This document shows, piece by piece, positions 15,261-23,817 of a stretch of 49,386 nucleotides of DNA (the stretch's first letter is position 1; the number at the start of each line of letters is the position of its first letter). Below the pieces are notes generated by a model, which searched no databases, had not been told where the DNA came from, and saw only the letters and a program-made list of their open reading frames with translations. The DNA lies in contig CAVDLN010000003.1 in NCBI GenBank assembly GCA_963609805.1, positions 1 to 49,386 on the forward strand. Reading direction: 5' to 3'. This stretch comes from CAMEON01 sp963609805. Lineage in GTDB: Bacteria; Bacillota; Clostridia; Oscillospirales; CAG-272. The translations under genes and the position numbers were made by a program.

Positions 15261-15298
15261 AAAAGCAGCCCCCGCGGTATACCGCAGGGGCTGCTTTT
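15261..15298. terminator. Bidirectional terminator between the FMN protein and tRNA-Val
   Basis: AAAAGCAGCCCC.. pairs with ..GGGGCTGCTTTT, with an additional GCGGT/ACCGC stem. It serves the plus-strand gene and the minus-strand tRNA. Confidence 0.85.
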
Positions 15299-15301
15299 GT
15301 T

Positions 15302-15378
<77 letters not shown>

Positions 15379-15508
15379 ATGCTACTCCGTTATTATAGCA
15401 CAGGCGGGGACGAATGTCAAGATGTTTTTTTGAAAAAGTAAATTCCCGAGGCAGCTTCCGTTGCAATGCCCATTGCGGAGCTTACTTTTAGAATTTAGGA
15501 AGCAATGA

Positions 15509-15545
15509 TTTAAGGAACAGCTGAATAAATCGGCGTTTCCTTAAA
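15509..15545. repeat. Short dispersed dyad repeat, copy 1
   Basis: Arms TTTAAGGAA and TTCCTTAAA enclose a middle with GCTGAATAAATCGGC. A close relative lies at 23623-23663. Both sit a few bases upstream of a sigma-A promoter (secG here, tRNA-Ala there). Confidence 0.6.
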
Positions 15546-15552
15546 AAAACTA

Positions 15553-15581
15553 TTGCTTTTTGCGGAGATGTATGCTATAAT
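15553..15581 (+). promoter_or_regulatory. Promoter of secG
   Basis: TTGCTT (15553-15558), 17 bases and TATAAT (15576-15581). Confidence 0.75.
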
Positions 15582-15644
15582 ATCGTATAGTCGTGCACAT
15601 TGCGTGCAGCTGTGCAGGAAAAAGGTAGAAAGTGGGTCAGTATC

Positions 15645-15896
15645 ATGGAAATGGCAGTTGTTGAACTGGTTATGGGAATTCTGCTGCTTGTGCTGTCGCT
15701 GGGTATCGTGGTGGCTGTTATGCTGCAGTCCGGCAAGGACAAGAAGCTGTCCGGCGCTATCGTCGGCGGTTCGGATACCTTCTTCGGGAAGGGAAAGACC
15801 GGCCGCAAGGACAGGACGCTCCGTATTCTTACAACGGTTCTGTCTACGGTTTTCTTCGTTCTGATTGTGGCGCTGTACTGCATCGCCGGCAACTGA
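15645..15896 (+). CDS. secG: SecG, protein translocase subunit
   Basis: The 83-residue protein has two transmembrane helices (about 4-27 and 58-80) joined by a loop with the family pattern VMLQSGKDKKLSGAIVGGSD followed by FFGKGKTGRKD. SecG associates with SecYE and assists preprotein export. ATG 15645 is preferred over a GTG at 15600 because it gives the usual SecG length; ATG 15651 is possible. The ribosome binding site (AGGT/GTGGG) is weak. Confidence 0.92.
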   Translation: MEMAVVELVMGILLLVLSLGIVVAVMLQSGKDKKLSGAIVGGSDTFFGKGKTGRKDRTLRILTTVLSTVFFVLIVALYCIAGN

Positions 15897-15969
15897 AAAA
15901 GCAGTTTGCTTCCCTGAGGGCCGCAAAAGGCGATCCTGAAAACAGGAACAGAACGACAGATGTGGAAAA

Positions 15970-16052
15970 GGGTTGATGCGCGGTTTGCTCTTTGTATACC
16001 GCCCTGCGTCCTTTGAGGAAGGCAGGCGGGAGGGCACGGCATCGACCCTTTT
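15970..16052 (+). ncRNA. Long structured hairpin after secG; terminator or small RNA
   Basis: GGGTTGATGC (15970-15979) pairs with GCATCGACCC (16039-16048), with one G-U pair, and is followed directly by TTTT. Between the arms a second extended hairpin (CCGCC.. with ..GGCGG around 15999-16029) can form. It can end secG transcription, but the size and inner structure also fit a small RNA. I looked for the 4.5S/SRP apical consensus and did not find it. Confidence 0.35.
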
Positions 16053-16109
16053 CTCTGTATGCTTTAAAAGTTAAGAGTTAAGCTGTGAGGGGAGGGGTGC
16101 AGCGAGAAA

Positions 16110-17306
16110 ATGGAAAATAATCGGAAATCGAAAACAGGAAGCGTCGGATACGGACGGCATGTGTCCGGCGCGTCGGACTTTCACAGGGCGGCGCACCGCA
16201 CGGACAACGCATATGCGGGCAGCGCAGCACAAAGGCGAGGACGGATGTCCGTACCGACATACGCCGTTGTGATTGCACTGGCAGCGGCGATGCTCCTGCT
16301 GATGACAGGTGTATTTGTGGCCGGCCGGGAGGTCATTTTCGTGGAACGCGAGCAGGACGCTCCCTCCGGGAACAATATTCCCGAGCAGCCTGCCGAAACC
16401 GGCGATTCTATTGCCACGCCGGGCAGTCATCCGTTTGCGGACGGCCCGACGGGGGATGTGACCTTCCCGTATGCCGATGACAGCCGGATTATAGACAAGA
16501 GCAGCATATTGTCCGCGCGTGCCGTTGTGGTGGATCTGTCCTCGGGAGAGGTCATTGCCTCCCGGCTGTCCAACGAAAGAATGTACCCCGCATCGCTGAC
16601 AAAGGTCATGACGCTGATTGTGGCGGTCGAAAATCTGCCGGAGTCCGTCAGCCTGTCCTACAAGGTGACCGTCAGCAGTGAGGTCTACAACGCCATGTAT
16701 CTGGCCGGTGCATCCGGCATGGGGCTTGAGGTGGGCGAACAGCTGACGGTGGAGGCACTGCTGTATATGACCGTTCTCCAGTCGGATGGGATTGCCGCCA
16801 GCGAGCTGGCACGCTACATCGCCGGGGACGAGGAATCCTTTGTCCTGCTGATGAACCGGAAGGCGTCCGCAATGGGATTGGAAAACACGCACTTTTCCAA
16901 TCCGACAGGACTGCAGGACGAGGCGAATTATTCGACCTGCCGCGATATGGCAGCGATCCTGTCCTACGCCATGCAGATGTCGCTTTGCCGCAAGGTGTTG
17001 ACGGCGGCTTCCTACAACGCGTCCTGCACAGCGACGGCGGGGAAGAACGCGGGAAGCAGCTTTACTTACTATGTCACCAACAAATTTCTGTCGCTTCTGT
17101 CGGAGACAAGCGGCAGCAAGCCGGATTCGCTGACCATAACGGCAGGGAAGACGGGGTACGCCGGCAGCAATTCCGGGTACTGTCTCGCAAGCTATGCGGT
17201 CGGCGCGAACGGGCACGCGTACATATGCGTAACCTCCGAGGCGGCCGGGAATTATGTAGCCTGCGTCCGGGATCACGTGGCACTGTACAATGCCTATGCC
17301 GAATAG
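16110..17306 (+). CDS. D-alanyl-D-alanine carboxypeptidase (penicillin-binding, S11 family)
   Basis: The 398-residue protein has a 45-residue basic cytosolic N-terminus, one membrane anchor (about 50-71), a linker and an S11 peptidase domain. The SxxK motif is S162-L-T-K165 and the KTG motif is K347-T-G349. The position of the SxN motif reads S225-D-G227 instead of the usual S-G/x-N, an unusual change in the active site. The enzyme trims the terminal D-Ala of peptidoglycan stem peptides outside the membrane. The anchor is N-terminal, whereas the amphipathic C-terminal anchor of PBP5/DacA is missing. It is convergent with ispH/rpsA across a shared terminator. Confidence 0.9.
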   Translation: MENNRKSKTGSVGYGRHVSGASDFHRAAHRTDNAYAGSAAQRRGRMSVPTYAVVIALAAAMLLLMTGVFVAGREVIFVEREQDAPSGNNIPEQPAETGDSIATPGSHPFADGPTGDVTFPYADDSRIIDKSSILSARAVVVDLSSGEVIASRLSNERMYPASLTKVMTLIVAVENLPESVSLSYKVTVSSEVYNAMYLAGASGMGLEVGEQLTVEALLYMTVLQSDGIAASELARYIAGDEESFVLLMNRKASAMGLENTHFSNPTGLQDEANYSTCRDMAAILSYAMQMSLCRKVLTAASYNASCTATAGKNAGSSFTYYVTNKFLSLLSETSGSKPDSLTITAGKTGYAGSNSGYCLASYAVGANGHAYICVTSEAAGNYVACVRDHVALYNAYAE

Positions 17307-17314
17307 AAATGCAT

Positions 17315-17351
17315 AAAAACAGGAGGCTTCATGAAGAAGCCTCCTGTTTTT
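17315..17351. terminator. Bidirectional terminator
   Basis: AAAAACAGGAGGCTTC (17315-17330) and GAAGCCTCCTGTTTTT (17336-17351) form a long perfect stem with A/T-tracts between the convergent carboxypeptidase and ispH/rpsA genes. Confidence 0.9.
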
Positions 17352-17361
17352 ATGTCTGTCG

Positions 17362-19455
17362 TTACTCCTCGTCGGAGTAAACCACGGTATCCTCCGGAAT
17401 CTGCTCGGGCACAGCCTCCTCGGCCTCCCGTGCCTCTTCCAGCAGTGCGCGGATGGAGAGCGCAACCTTCTGCCTCTCGGAGTCGATGTCCAGAATCTTG
17501 GCATCCACAACCTGACCGATTTCCAGCACGTCGGCGGGCTTGCCGATGCGGTGGTCCGCAATCTCGGAAATGTGGATAAGTCCGTCTACACCGTCTACGA
17601 TTTCGGCAAATGCGCCGAAGGGCATCAGGCTCACGATCTTGACGGGAGCCACATCGCCGATTGCGTAGGTGTGCGTGAAGATGTACCAGGGGTTTGTTGC
17701 CTCGGTCTTGTAGCCGAGGGAGATACGCTTCTTCTCCGCATTGAAGCTCTTGACGAACACGGTGATTTCGTCACCGATGGAGACAACATCGGCAGGGCTC
17801 TTGATATGCTTCCAGGACAGCTCGGAGGAGTGAACCATACCGTCCACGCCGCCCAGATCCACGAACGCGCCGTAGCTGGTCATGCTCTTGACCACGCCCT
17901 GATATACCTTGCCTTCCTCGATGTTCTCCCAGAAAGCCTTCTCGCGCGCGTTGCGCTGCTCCTGCAGAACCTTGCGGATGGAACCCTTTGCCTTCTTGTT
18001 TTCCTTGATCTCGATGATCTTCATGGAAACGGTCTGACCCACCAGCGTGTTCAGATCGCCGTCACGCGGCACACCGGAATGTGCGGCGGGAATGAAAACC
18101 TGATTGGAGTTGACAAGAGCAACAACACCGCCCTTGTTAACCAGAATGACCTTGCCTTCGATATTCTCCTGCGTCTCGTAGGCTTCCTCAATCTTCTTCC
18201 AGTTCTTGTCGGAGTCAACGCGCTTTTTGGAAAGTGTAGCGAAGCCGTCGACATCGCTGACACGGATTACGAAAGCCTCTACCTCATCTCCGATTTTAAA
18301 CATCTGATCCAGCTTCGCCGCAGGATCATCCGTGATCTGGTCCAGCTTGATTACGCCGGTCACTTTGGTTCCCAGGTCGAGCTGAATCTCGCCGGGACTG
18401 ACAGCGGTTACAATCCCTACCACGGTATCTCCTGTCTTTATGGTTTTGAGAGCTGATTCTTCCAGCAGCTCGGCGAAGTTCTCGTTCTGTGCCTGTTCGC
18501 TCATGTTGTTTGCAACCTCCTCAATGATATCGCGGGGGGTGGAAGCCCCTGCCACGACGCCCACTTTGCAGCGGGTGCCCGCCTTCCGACGGGATAACGG
18601 AATCTTGTTTTTCAGCTCATCGGCCCGCTCGATCCACACGGTGTCAGCACAAATGTTTTTGCATATCGAAAAAAGTTTGGCAGAGTTCGAACTGTCTCTG
18701 CCTCCAATCACGATTATGAGATCACATTCGCGTGCGAGAGCGGCGGCTTCCTGCTGCCTCGATTCCGTCACACTGCATATTGTATCAAAAATGAGCGAAT
18801 TTGTAAAGAGGTTTTTGAGAAATTTTTTCGATAATTCCCATTCTCCGAGGTTATGCGTGGTCTGTGCGACCATAACCGGCGTCATACCCGCCCACCGCTT
18901 CCGGTTGTCCGCGTCGGTCAGCAGCGCTTCCAATTCCGCCGCCGAGGAGAACACATGCTTTTCCCCTTCAAACCGGCTGAGAAAACCGATCACCTCCGGG
19001 TGGTTTGCGGATCCGAGCACCAGCAGAAACCGGTCATCCTGTCCGCGGGTTTCCCGGGCTGCCCGGCAGAGAGCGGATTGCTCCGCGCAGACGCGGTGAA
19101 TTTTCTTGACAAAGGAGCAGGTGCAGTCCGCATAGGTAAAGTACGGGTTTCCCGCGGCACAGGCACGCAGCAGATTTTCCGTTTCCGCCGTCATGCCGTG
19201 GGCGCGGACAAACACACGGACAGGCGCTCCCTCCCGTGCCTCGCCGCACAGGCGCGGGATGTCACCGGTTTCGATTACCTCCACGCCGCATCCGCGCAGG
19301 CGCGCGGTATAGGTTTCGTTGTGAATCAGCCGCCCGAGCGTGAAAATGCGCTCCCCCGGCACATGCGCGGCGATTTCCTTCTCGACCGCCTCGGTTGCAC
19401 GGGCAACGCCGAAGCAGAAACCCGCGCCCTTGGCAACAACAACCTCCGTGCTCAC
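17362..19455 (-). CDS. ispH: IspH (HMBPP reductase) fused to ribosomal protein S1
   Basis: The 697-residue fusion is typical of Clostridia. Residues 1-312 are IspH, the last enzyme of the MEP isoprenoid pathway, with the three [4Fe-4S] cysteines Cys14 (GFCFGV), Cys113 (DCTC) and Cys227 (DTICSVTESRQ). Residues about 335-680 hold four S1 RNA-binding repeats, e.g. VVKSMTSYGAFVDLGGVDGM and VSLMPFGAFAEIVDGVDGL, followed by an acidic tail. The start is GTG, overlapping the plsC stop by four bases (GTGA). The gene is third in the operon cmk-plsC-ispH/rpsA. Why the fusion exists is not known; it may couple isoprenoid and ribosome output or be an accident of gene order. Confidence 0.96.
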   Translation of the reverse strand: MSTEVVVAKGAGFCFGVARATEAVEKEIAAHVPGERIFTLGRLIHNETYTARLRGCGVEVIETGDIPRLCGEAREGAPVRVFVRAHGMTAETENLLRACAAGNPYFTYADCTCSFVKKIHRVCAEQSALCRAARETRGQDDRFLLVLGSANHPEVIGFLSRFEGEKHVFSSAAELEALLTDADNRKRWAGMTPVMVAQTTHNLGEWELSKKFLKNLFTNSLIFDTICSVTESRQQEAAALARECDLIIVIGGRDSSNSAKLFSICKNICADTVWIERADELKNKIPLSRRKAGTRCKVGVVAGASTPRDIIEEVANNMSEQAQNENFAELLEESALKTIKTGDTVVGIVTAVSPGEIQLDLGTKVTGVIKLDQITDDPAAKLDQMFKIGDEVEAFVIRVSDVDGFATLSKKRVDSDKNWKKIEEAYETQENIEGKVILVNKGGVVALVNSNQVFIPAAHSGVPRDGDLNTLVGQTVSMKIIEIKENKKAKGSIRKVLQEQRNAREKAFWENIEEGKVYQGVVKSMTSYGAFVDLGGVDGMVHSSELSWKHIKSPADVVSIGDEITVFVKSFNAEKKRISLGYKTEATNPWYIFTHTYAIGDVAPVKIVSLMPFGAFAEIVDGVDGLIHISEIADHRIGKPADVLEIGQVVDAKILDIDSERQKVALSIRALLEEAREAEEAVPEQIPEDTVVYSDEE

Positions 19456-20141
19456 GGCGTATCGTCCCCCAGCGCGCAGACGCGCTCAAACGCCATGCGG
19501 ATGATGCGGTCGTATTCGCCCGGAACCTCCGGATTATATTGCATTTCCTCCGCCGTGATGGGCTTGCCGATGATAATCTGCTTGCGGCAGAAGGCACGCA
19601 TACGGTTGTCCGGCACCTTGATGAAAACGGGCAGAATGGGAACGCCCGCCCGCAGGGCTATCATAGCTGCGCCGGCGTGAATTTTGGTCGTGCGGGGATC
19701 CGCACCGTTGTTCCGATGTCCCTGCGGGAACATGCCGACGGTTTTGCCGTCCTCCAGCATCCGGATGGTGTGACGGATGGCGGCAACGTCCGCACCGCCG
19801 CGGTTGACGGGATATGCGCCCAGCGCCCGTATCATCCAGTTGAATACCGGGATGCGGAACAGCTCCTTTTTGGCCATAAAATGCGGCTGCTGCTGGCGCA
19901 GGGAGGCGCAGAGAAAGATGGGATCCCGCCATGTCAGGTGGTTGCAGATGACCAGATAGGAGCCCTCCCCGCGGCGCGGTTCGTTTTCCCGTCCCGTTAC
20001 CCGAACGCGGTGAAACAGGCGGACAGGGCCTGCAAACAGGGCGTGCACGACCTTGTACAGCCCGCTGCGGCAGTGCTTCCGATTGCGCGCGCGGCGCTCC
20101 TCCTCGGTCGGCACAGCGGTTTCCGTGCTGTTTGTGCTCAC
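19452..20141 (-). CDS. plsC: 1-acyl-sn-glycerol-3-phosphate acyltransferase (PlsC)
   Basis: The 229-residue protein has the acyltransferase block I NHxxxxD (H68 to D73, NHLTWRD), block II (GAYPVNRG), block III MFPQGHRN (usual form FPEGTR, so a mild variant) and block IV VPILPVFI. It transfers an acyl chain to lysophosphatidate at the membrane. The start is GTG, overlapping the cmk stop by four bases, and it lies between cmk and ispH/rpsA, an order common in Clostridia. The hydrophobic N-terminal helix (about 28-45) fits membrane association. Confidence 0.93.
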   Translation of the reverse strand: MSTNSTETAVPTEEERRARNRKHCRSGLYKVVHALFAGPVRLFHRVRVTGRENEPRRGEGSYLVICNHLTWRDPIFLCASLRQQQPHFMAKKELFRIPVFNWMIRALGAYPVNRGGADVAAIRHTIRMLEDGKTVGMFPQGHRNNGADPRTTKIHAGAAMIALRAGVPILPVFIKVPDNRMRAFCRKQIIIGKPITAEEMQYNPEVPGEYDRIIRMAFERVCALGDDTP

Positions 20142-20827
20142 AGGCTCAACCCCTTTCCGTTGGCTTTTTCGCGGATTATCTTCAGAATTGCCTCCACGCT
20201 CTCCTCAAAGGTCAGATCCGAGTTGTCGAGCAGGACGGCATCGGGAGCCGCAATAGCCGGGGAAACCGCGCGGGTGCGGTCCTCCTCGTCCCGCCTGTTC
20301 ATGTCGGCGAGGACGGTTTCGTACTCCACGGGCATTCCCTTCTCCTTCAGTTCGGCGACACGGCGTCGTGCGCGGGCCTCGTTGGAGGCGGTCAGGAAGA
20401 TTTTGACCTGCGCGTCCGGCAGAATGACCGTGCCGATGTCCCGCCCGTCCATGATGACGCTGCACTCCCGTGCGATGCGGCGCTGCGTGTCCAGCAGGAA
20501 CGCGCGGACGGGGGGCAGGGCGGCCACGGCAGAGGCGTACAGGGAGATTTCGTTTTCACGTATGCGGTCGCCCAGATTTTCACCGTTCAGAAAAACATTC
20601 TGAACGCCGTCCGTATACCGTACTTCCACATGGATATCGTTCAGCCTGTCCGTTATGGGGGAGACATCCGGGAGGAGAATGCCCTGCGAGCGGGCGTAGT
20701 AGCCTACGGTGCGGTACAGCGCGCCCGTGTCCACGTACACTATGCCGAGCCGTGCGGCAACGGCCTTGGATATGGTGGATTTACCGGCCCCGCTGGGACC
20801 GTCTACGGCGATTTGTATGTGCTGCAT
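20138..20827 (-). CDS. cmk: Cytidylate kinase
   Basis: The 229-residue protein has the P-loop DGPSGAGKST (residues 9-18), YVDTGALYRTVGYYA, the CMP-binding MDGRDIGTVILPDA, ASNEARARRR and DNSDLTFEESV, all typical of bacterial CMP/dCMP kinases. ATG 20827 has AGAGG upstream; the frame is open for 45 codons more but those cover the promoter. It is first gene of the operon, coupled to plsC by a four-base overlap. It phosphorylates CMP and dCMP for nucleotide salvage. Confidence 0.96.
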   Translation of the reverse strand: MQHIQIAVDGPSGAGKSTISKAVAARLGIVYVDTGALYRTVGYYARSQGILLPDVSPITDRLNDIHVEVRYTDGVQNVFLNGENLGDRIRENEISLYASAVAALPPVRAFLLDTQRRIARECSVIMDGRDIGTVILPDAQVKIFLTASNEARARRRVAELKEKGMPVEYETVLADMNRRDEEDRTRAVSPAIAAPDAVLLDNSDLTFEESVEAILKIIREKANGKGLSL

Positions 20828-20860
20828 GATGGTGGTACCTCTTTCTTTGTCGATGCTTCT

Positions 20861-20889
20861 ATTATACCCCATATGCGGGATAAATGCAA
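20861..20889 (-). promoter_or_regulatory. Promoter of the cmk-plsC-ispH/rpsA operon
   Basis: Minus-strand TTGCAT (20884-20889), 17 bases and TATAAT (20861-20866). It starts right behind the terminator of the upstream gene. Confidence 0.8.
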
Positions 20890-20899
20890 TAGGCGAAAG

Positions 20900-20952
20900 A
20901 AAAAACGCGGGGGAGCGGCAAAACACGTTCCCGGGTTTTGCCGCTCCCCCGC
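20900..20952 (-). terminator. Terminator of the secreted EEP-protein operon
   Basis: GCGGGGGAGCGGCAAAAC (20907-20924) pairs with its complement up to 20952; the minus strand continues with a run of six T. Confidence 0.9.
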
Positions 20953-20976
20953 CTGCGGACATGAACCGCCCTGCCG

Positions 20977-23229
20977 TCAGGGCAGAATGGTCACATCGGC
21001 GTAAATTGCGTAGTGGTCAGACGGCAGAATGGTCTTGCTCTTCTTTTTCGTCGGGTATTCGGTGGTAACAATATCGTATTTCGAGCAGTAGGCACTGTCG
21101 GAACGGATAAAGATATGATCCAGTATGGTGGCACTGGGATTCTTGGCGAACTTGTGGAAGGTTCCTCTCTCGGCAGGTGCCGTGACGGCGGCCGTATAGC
21201 GCGCGTCCACACAGCTCTCCATGTACACATTATACGGTGCGGAATTGGGAGCGCAGTTCATATCGCCGACAATCACGTAAGGCATATCCGGGAACAGCTT
21301 GTTCAGCTGCTCAATCAGGACAGCGGCCTGCTTTCTGCGGAGAACTGCTCCCGTTGCCGTATCGCAGGCGTTGTACGCAAGGTGCGTGGAGCAGAACACA
21401 AATTCCGTGCCGGTTTCCTTGTCGCGGAACAGGGCGTACACAGCTTTGCGCGAATAGAAGCGGGATTCTCCGGGATGCTGCTCCATGGCTTCCTCCGCCT
21501 CCGGGAACAGCGAGCCCTGCACATCGGGTGTCGGGGACAGCCAGCGCACCTCGCTGCGCACCAGCTCCAGCCTCTCCTTCCGGTAGGCGATATAAATGCC
21601 CTCCTCGCCGGTTCCGGAGACCTCGTCCGAGCCGATTACACCGTATACTTCCGTGAATTTCTTCTTGGCAGTCATGTATTTGTACTGTACCAGACGGCAC
21701 TCGGACAGTCCGCACACATCCGGCAGCAGATCCAGCAGCATCTCGATGCTCGCATCCATCCGTTCCGTGTACGTCAGGGAGCCGTACAGTTCGGTGGTGC
21801 GCTCGGTCGAGGTTCCGGAGACCAGCACGTTGAAAGACATGGCGCGGATATCCAGCGCACTCTTTCCCAGCGCGGCGCATGCCTCCAGCATGGCTGCATC
21901 CTCGGAGTCGGCGTACTTTTTGACGACTTTTGCCGCCGTGCGCGCTATGCTGACACGCTGCGGCTGCGTCATGTGCGTATACACCTGCCCGCCGATGGTA
22001 TAGCGGACATAGGCACGGCACATATAAGCCTGCGACGCCGCCTCGCCGAGCAGCTGGGCACGGTAGGTCGATCCGGTTTCATCGGAGGATACCTTCTCCG
22101 CCGGGATATCTGTTACGCCCGCCGTGGATGCGTCGAAGGTGTCACCGCAGTCCTCCTCCGGCATCAGCAGAACGCCGCAGGAAACCTCCGAGGCGGCTGC
22201 CGTCAGTTCGTTGTCCGTAAGGCTCGTATAAATGCGAAGACCGGGAGTCCCGCTGTAGCGCGCGGATGTTCCCTCTATAGCAAGCGGCCGGGTCAGCTCG
22301 GCGGCCTCATCGGGGGTCATGCTGTCCGTGACGCGCTTGCTGACCGTGACATCCGTAATCTGGACTGCCCATTGGGTGGACTGTTCCGATTTATACAGAA
22401 GCATGATCGGAGCGTCCTTCCACATGGCGTAGGAAGTGGAAATCAGCTGGTCATCGATGTAGCTCTCGATCTTTGCGGTGTAGGTCTTGCCGCCCTGCTC
22501 GTATTCGCCCTTTGTGCAGCGCACGGAGGTATACAGCGAGTCGTTGGCGTATCCCGCGTCGCTTATCACGTGCTTGGTTTCAGGATCGGCGCATTCGTAG
22601 TCGGTCTGCTGTCCGCCGTAAACGGTATAGGCGGCGCCGGAGTTCAGCATGGCACCGGTGTAGCCGGCAAACGCATAGTTGTCGTACCCGCCGAAGTAGG
22701 TAACGCCGTCCTGCTCCGTGCCGCCGTCATAGAACAGGGCAAGGCCCAGAAGGCCGCCGGCAGGCTTGTGGACGCGCGCAATATACGACACGGTGAACTC
22801 GTCCGTATCGGAAAGACTGCCCGCGGGGAACAGCGTAATCAGTCCCTGCACGCTTTTCCCCGTTGCCGCGATAATGCTCAGCGTGGAGGCGGAGCGCGTT
22901 TCGGAGGAGTGGTTGCCCAAAAGAGTCAGCGTCTTGGAGGCGACTTTGTACTCCTTTATTGTAGCGGCGCCGTTCGGCGTAATGGCGGCGTCGTATACGC
23001 TGTTCAGCGGCAGAAGACCGTCCTCACGGGGAGAGGCGTTGCCTGCCTGCAGGGTTTCCGCCGTTTCCCCGCTGAAGGTTTCCTCATATACGGTTTCCAT
23101 ATGGCTTACGTCCAGGGTGGCGCCGCCGTCGGCACGTACGGCGACGGGCAGCGAGGGCAGAAGCATCAGCACCGCCAGCAGAACGCACAGCGCGGGAGCC
23201 GCTTTTCTTCTCATTTTCAGGTGTGTCAT
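20977..23229 (-). CDS. Secreted endonuclease/exonuclease/phosphatase-fold protein
   Basis: The 750-residue protein has a signal peptide (hydrophobic 12-30, cleavage near AVRA), a beta-rich N-terminal part of about 400 residues that looks like a laminin-G/concanavalin-type module plus an Ig-like domain, and a C-terminal EEP domain (about 470-750). Catalytic landmarks are IRAMSFNVLV (Asn), GLSECRL (metal-binding Glu), CSTHLAYN, VGDMNCAP and the final SDHYAIYADV (Asp-His). The family includes sphingomyelinases, DNase I-like nucleases and inositol phosphatases; the secreted form suggests a lipid, nucleic acid or phosphoester substrate outside the cell. It follows a small lipoprotein gene by 12 bases and has a strong GGAGG site. 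Confidence 0.88.
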   Translation of the reverse strand: MTHLKMRRKAAPALCVLLAVLMLLPSLPVAVRADGGATLDVSHMETVYEETFSGETAETLQAGNASPREDGLLPLNSVYDAAITPNGAATIKEYKVASKTLTLLGNHSSETRSASTLSIIAATGKSVQGLITLFPAGSLSDTDEFTVSYIARVHKPAGGLLGLALFYDGGTEQDGVTYFGGYDNYAFAGYTGAMLNSGAAYTVYGGQQTDYECADPETKHVISDAGYANDSLYTSVRCTKGEYEQGGKTYTAKIESYIDDQLISTSYAMWKDAPIMLLYKSEQSTQWAVQITDVTVSKRVTDSMTPDEAAELTRPLAIEGTSARYSGTPGLRIYTSLTDNELTAAASEVSCGVLLMPEEDCGDTFDASTAGVTDIPAEKVSSDETGSTYRAQLLGEAASQAYMCRAYVRYTIGGQVYTHMTQPQRVSIARTAAKVVKKYADSEDAAMLEACAALGKSALDIRAMSFNVLVSGTSTERTTELYGSLTYTERMDASIEMLLDLLPDVCGLSECRLVQYKYMTAKKKFTEVYGVIGSDEVSGTGEEGIYIAYRKERLELVRSEVRWLSPTPDVQGSLFPEAEEAMEQHPGESRFYSRKAVYALFRDKETGTEFVFCSTHLAYNACDTATGAVLRRKQAAVLIEQLNKLFPDMPYVIVGDMNCAPNSAPYNVYMESCVDARYTAAVTAPAERGTFHKFAKNPSATILDHIFIRSDSAYCSKYDIVTTEYPTKKKSKTILPSDHYAIYADVTILP

Positions 23230-23241
23230 AACATCCCCTCC

Positions 23242-23493
23242 TTACACGATCGGAGTCCAGAAGCTCTCCGGATCCTCCGTTTCGGTGTCCTCGGCCGTCT
23301 GACTTTCGGTTTCCGTCTGCGACTCGCTGTCGGCGGATTCCGTATCCGACGGATTCTCCACGCCGGACGTCTCGGTCTGTGCGGTGTCCTGCGCCGGTTC
23401 TGTCGGAGTTTCCTCGTCATTGCAGGAGGAAAAAACGGCAAAAAGAACGCAAAGGAGCAGACACAGGATGGCGGTAAGGCCTGCTTTTCTCAT
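23242..23493 (-). CDS. Small acidic Thr/Ser/Glu-rich lipoprotein
   Basis: The 83-residue protein begins with a lipoprotein signal (MRKAGLTAILCLLLCVLF) and lipobox VFSSC with Cys24. The remainder is disordered and rich in Thr, Glu, Ser and Asp, ending PESFWTPIV. ATG 23493 was chosen because GGAGG lies 7 bases upstream; a start at 23514 would disrupt the signal. It resembles the linker part of larger surface proteins with the functional domain absent, and it is the first gene in an operon with the secreted EEP protein. It may be the remains of a longer lipoprotein or a tether partner. No family recognised. Confidence 0.72.
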   Translation of the reverse strand: MRKAGLTAILCLLLCVLFAVFSSCNDEETPTEPAQDTAQTETSGVENPSDTESADSESQTETESQTAEDTETEDPESFWTPIV

Positions 23494-23515
23494 GATAAAA
23501 CCTCCCATGAACAAA

Positions 23516-23567
23516 TTGTGTCAACTTGTGTCAGCCTAATTATACAGGAATTCCGGACAATTTGCAA
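23516..23567 (-). promoter_or_regulatory. Promoter with repeated TTGTGTCA operator-like sites
   Basis: Minus-strand TTGCAA (23562-23567), 17 bases and TATAAT (23539-23544) drive the lipoprotein/EEP operon. Two direct copies of TTGTGTCA on the plus strand (23516-23523 and 23526-23533, 10-base period, one helical turn) cover the start of transcription and the first bases after it, as a repressor operator would. Confidence 0.6.
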
Positions 23568-23622
23568 TAGAAAAAAGCTAAAAAGAACAATTTTGCAAAA
23601 GAGGAGGGGGCAGGCACCGTTA

Positions 23623-23663
23623 TTTACGGAAACGCTGCCGAATAAATTGGCATTTCCTTAAAA
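23623..23663. repeat. Short dispersed dyad repeat, copy 2
   Basis: TTTACGGAAACGCTGCCGAA...CATTTCCTTAAA resembles the element at 15509-15545 (shared GGAA, GCTG, GAATAAAT, GGC, TTTCCTTAAA). It lies directly upstream of the tRNA-Ala promoter. Confidence 0.55.
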
Positions 23664-23669
23664 ACGCCC

Positions 23670-23698
23670 TTGACAAGGCGGCTGCCGTATGTTATAAT
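23670..23698 (+). promoter_or_regulatory. Promoter of tRNA-Ala
   Basis: TTGACA (23670-23675), 17 bases and TATAAT (23693-23698), a full consensus. Confidence 0.9.
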
Positions 23699-23732
23699 CA
23701 TAGACAGTCAAGGAGCTTTTCGGAGTTCATCC

Positions 23733-23808
<76 letters not shown>

Positions 23809-23817
23809 AAGAAAGAT

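Noticed and set aside
15970..16052. 4.5S/SRP RNA
   Set aside because: The conserved apical loop sequence could not be found, so only a structured RNA or terminator is reported.
21013..23661. An 882-residue open frame opposite the EEP protein and lipoprotein
   Set aside because: It is antisense to two well-supported genes, has no recognisable domain, and is a common by-product of GC-rich codon use.
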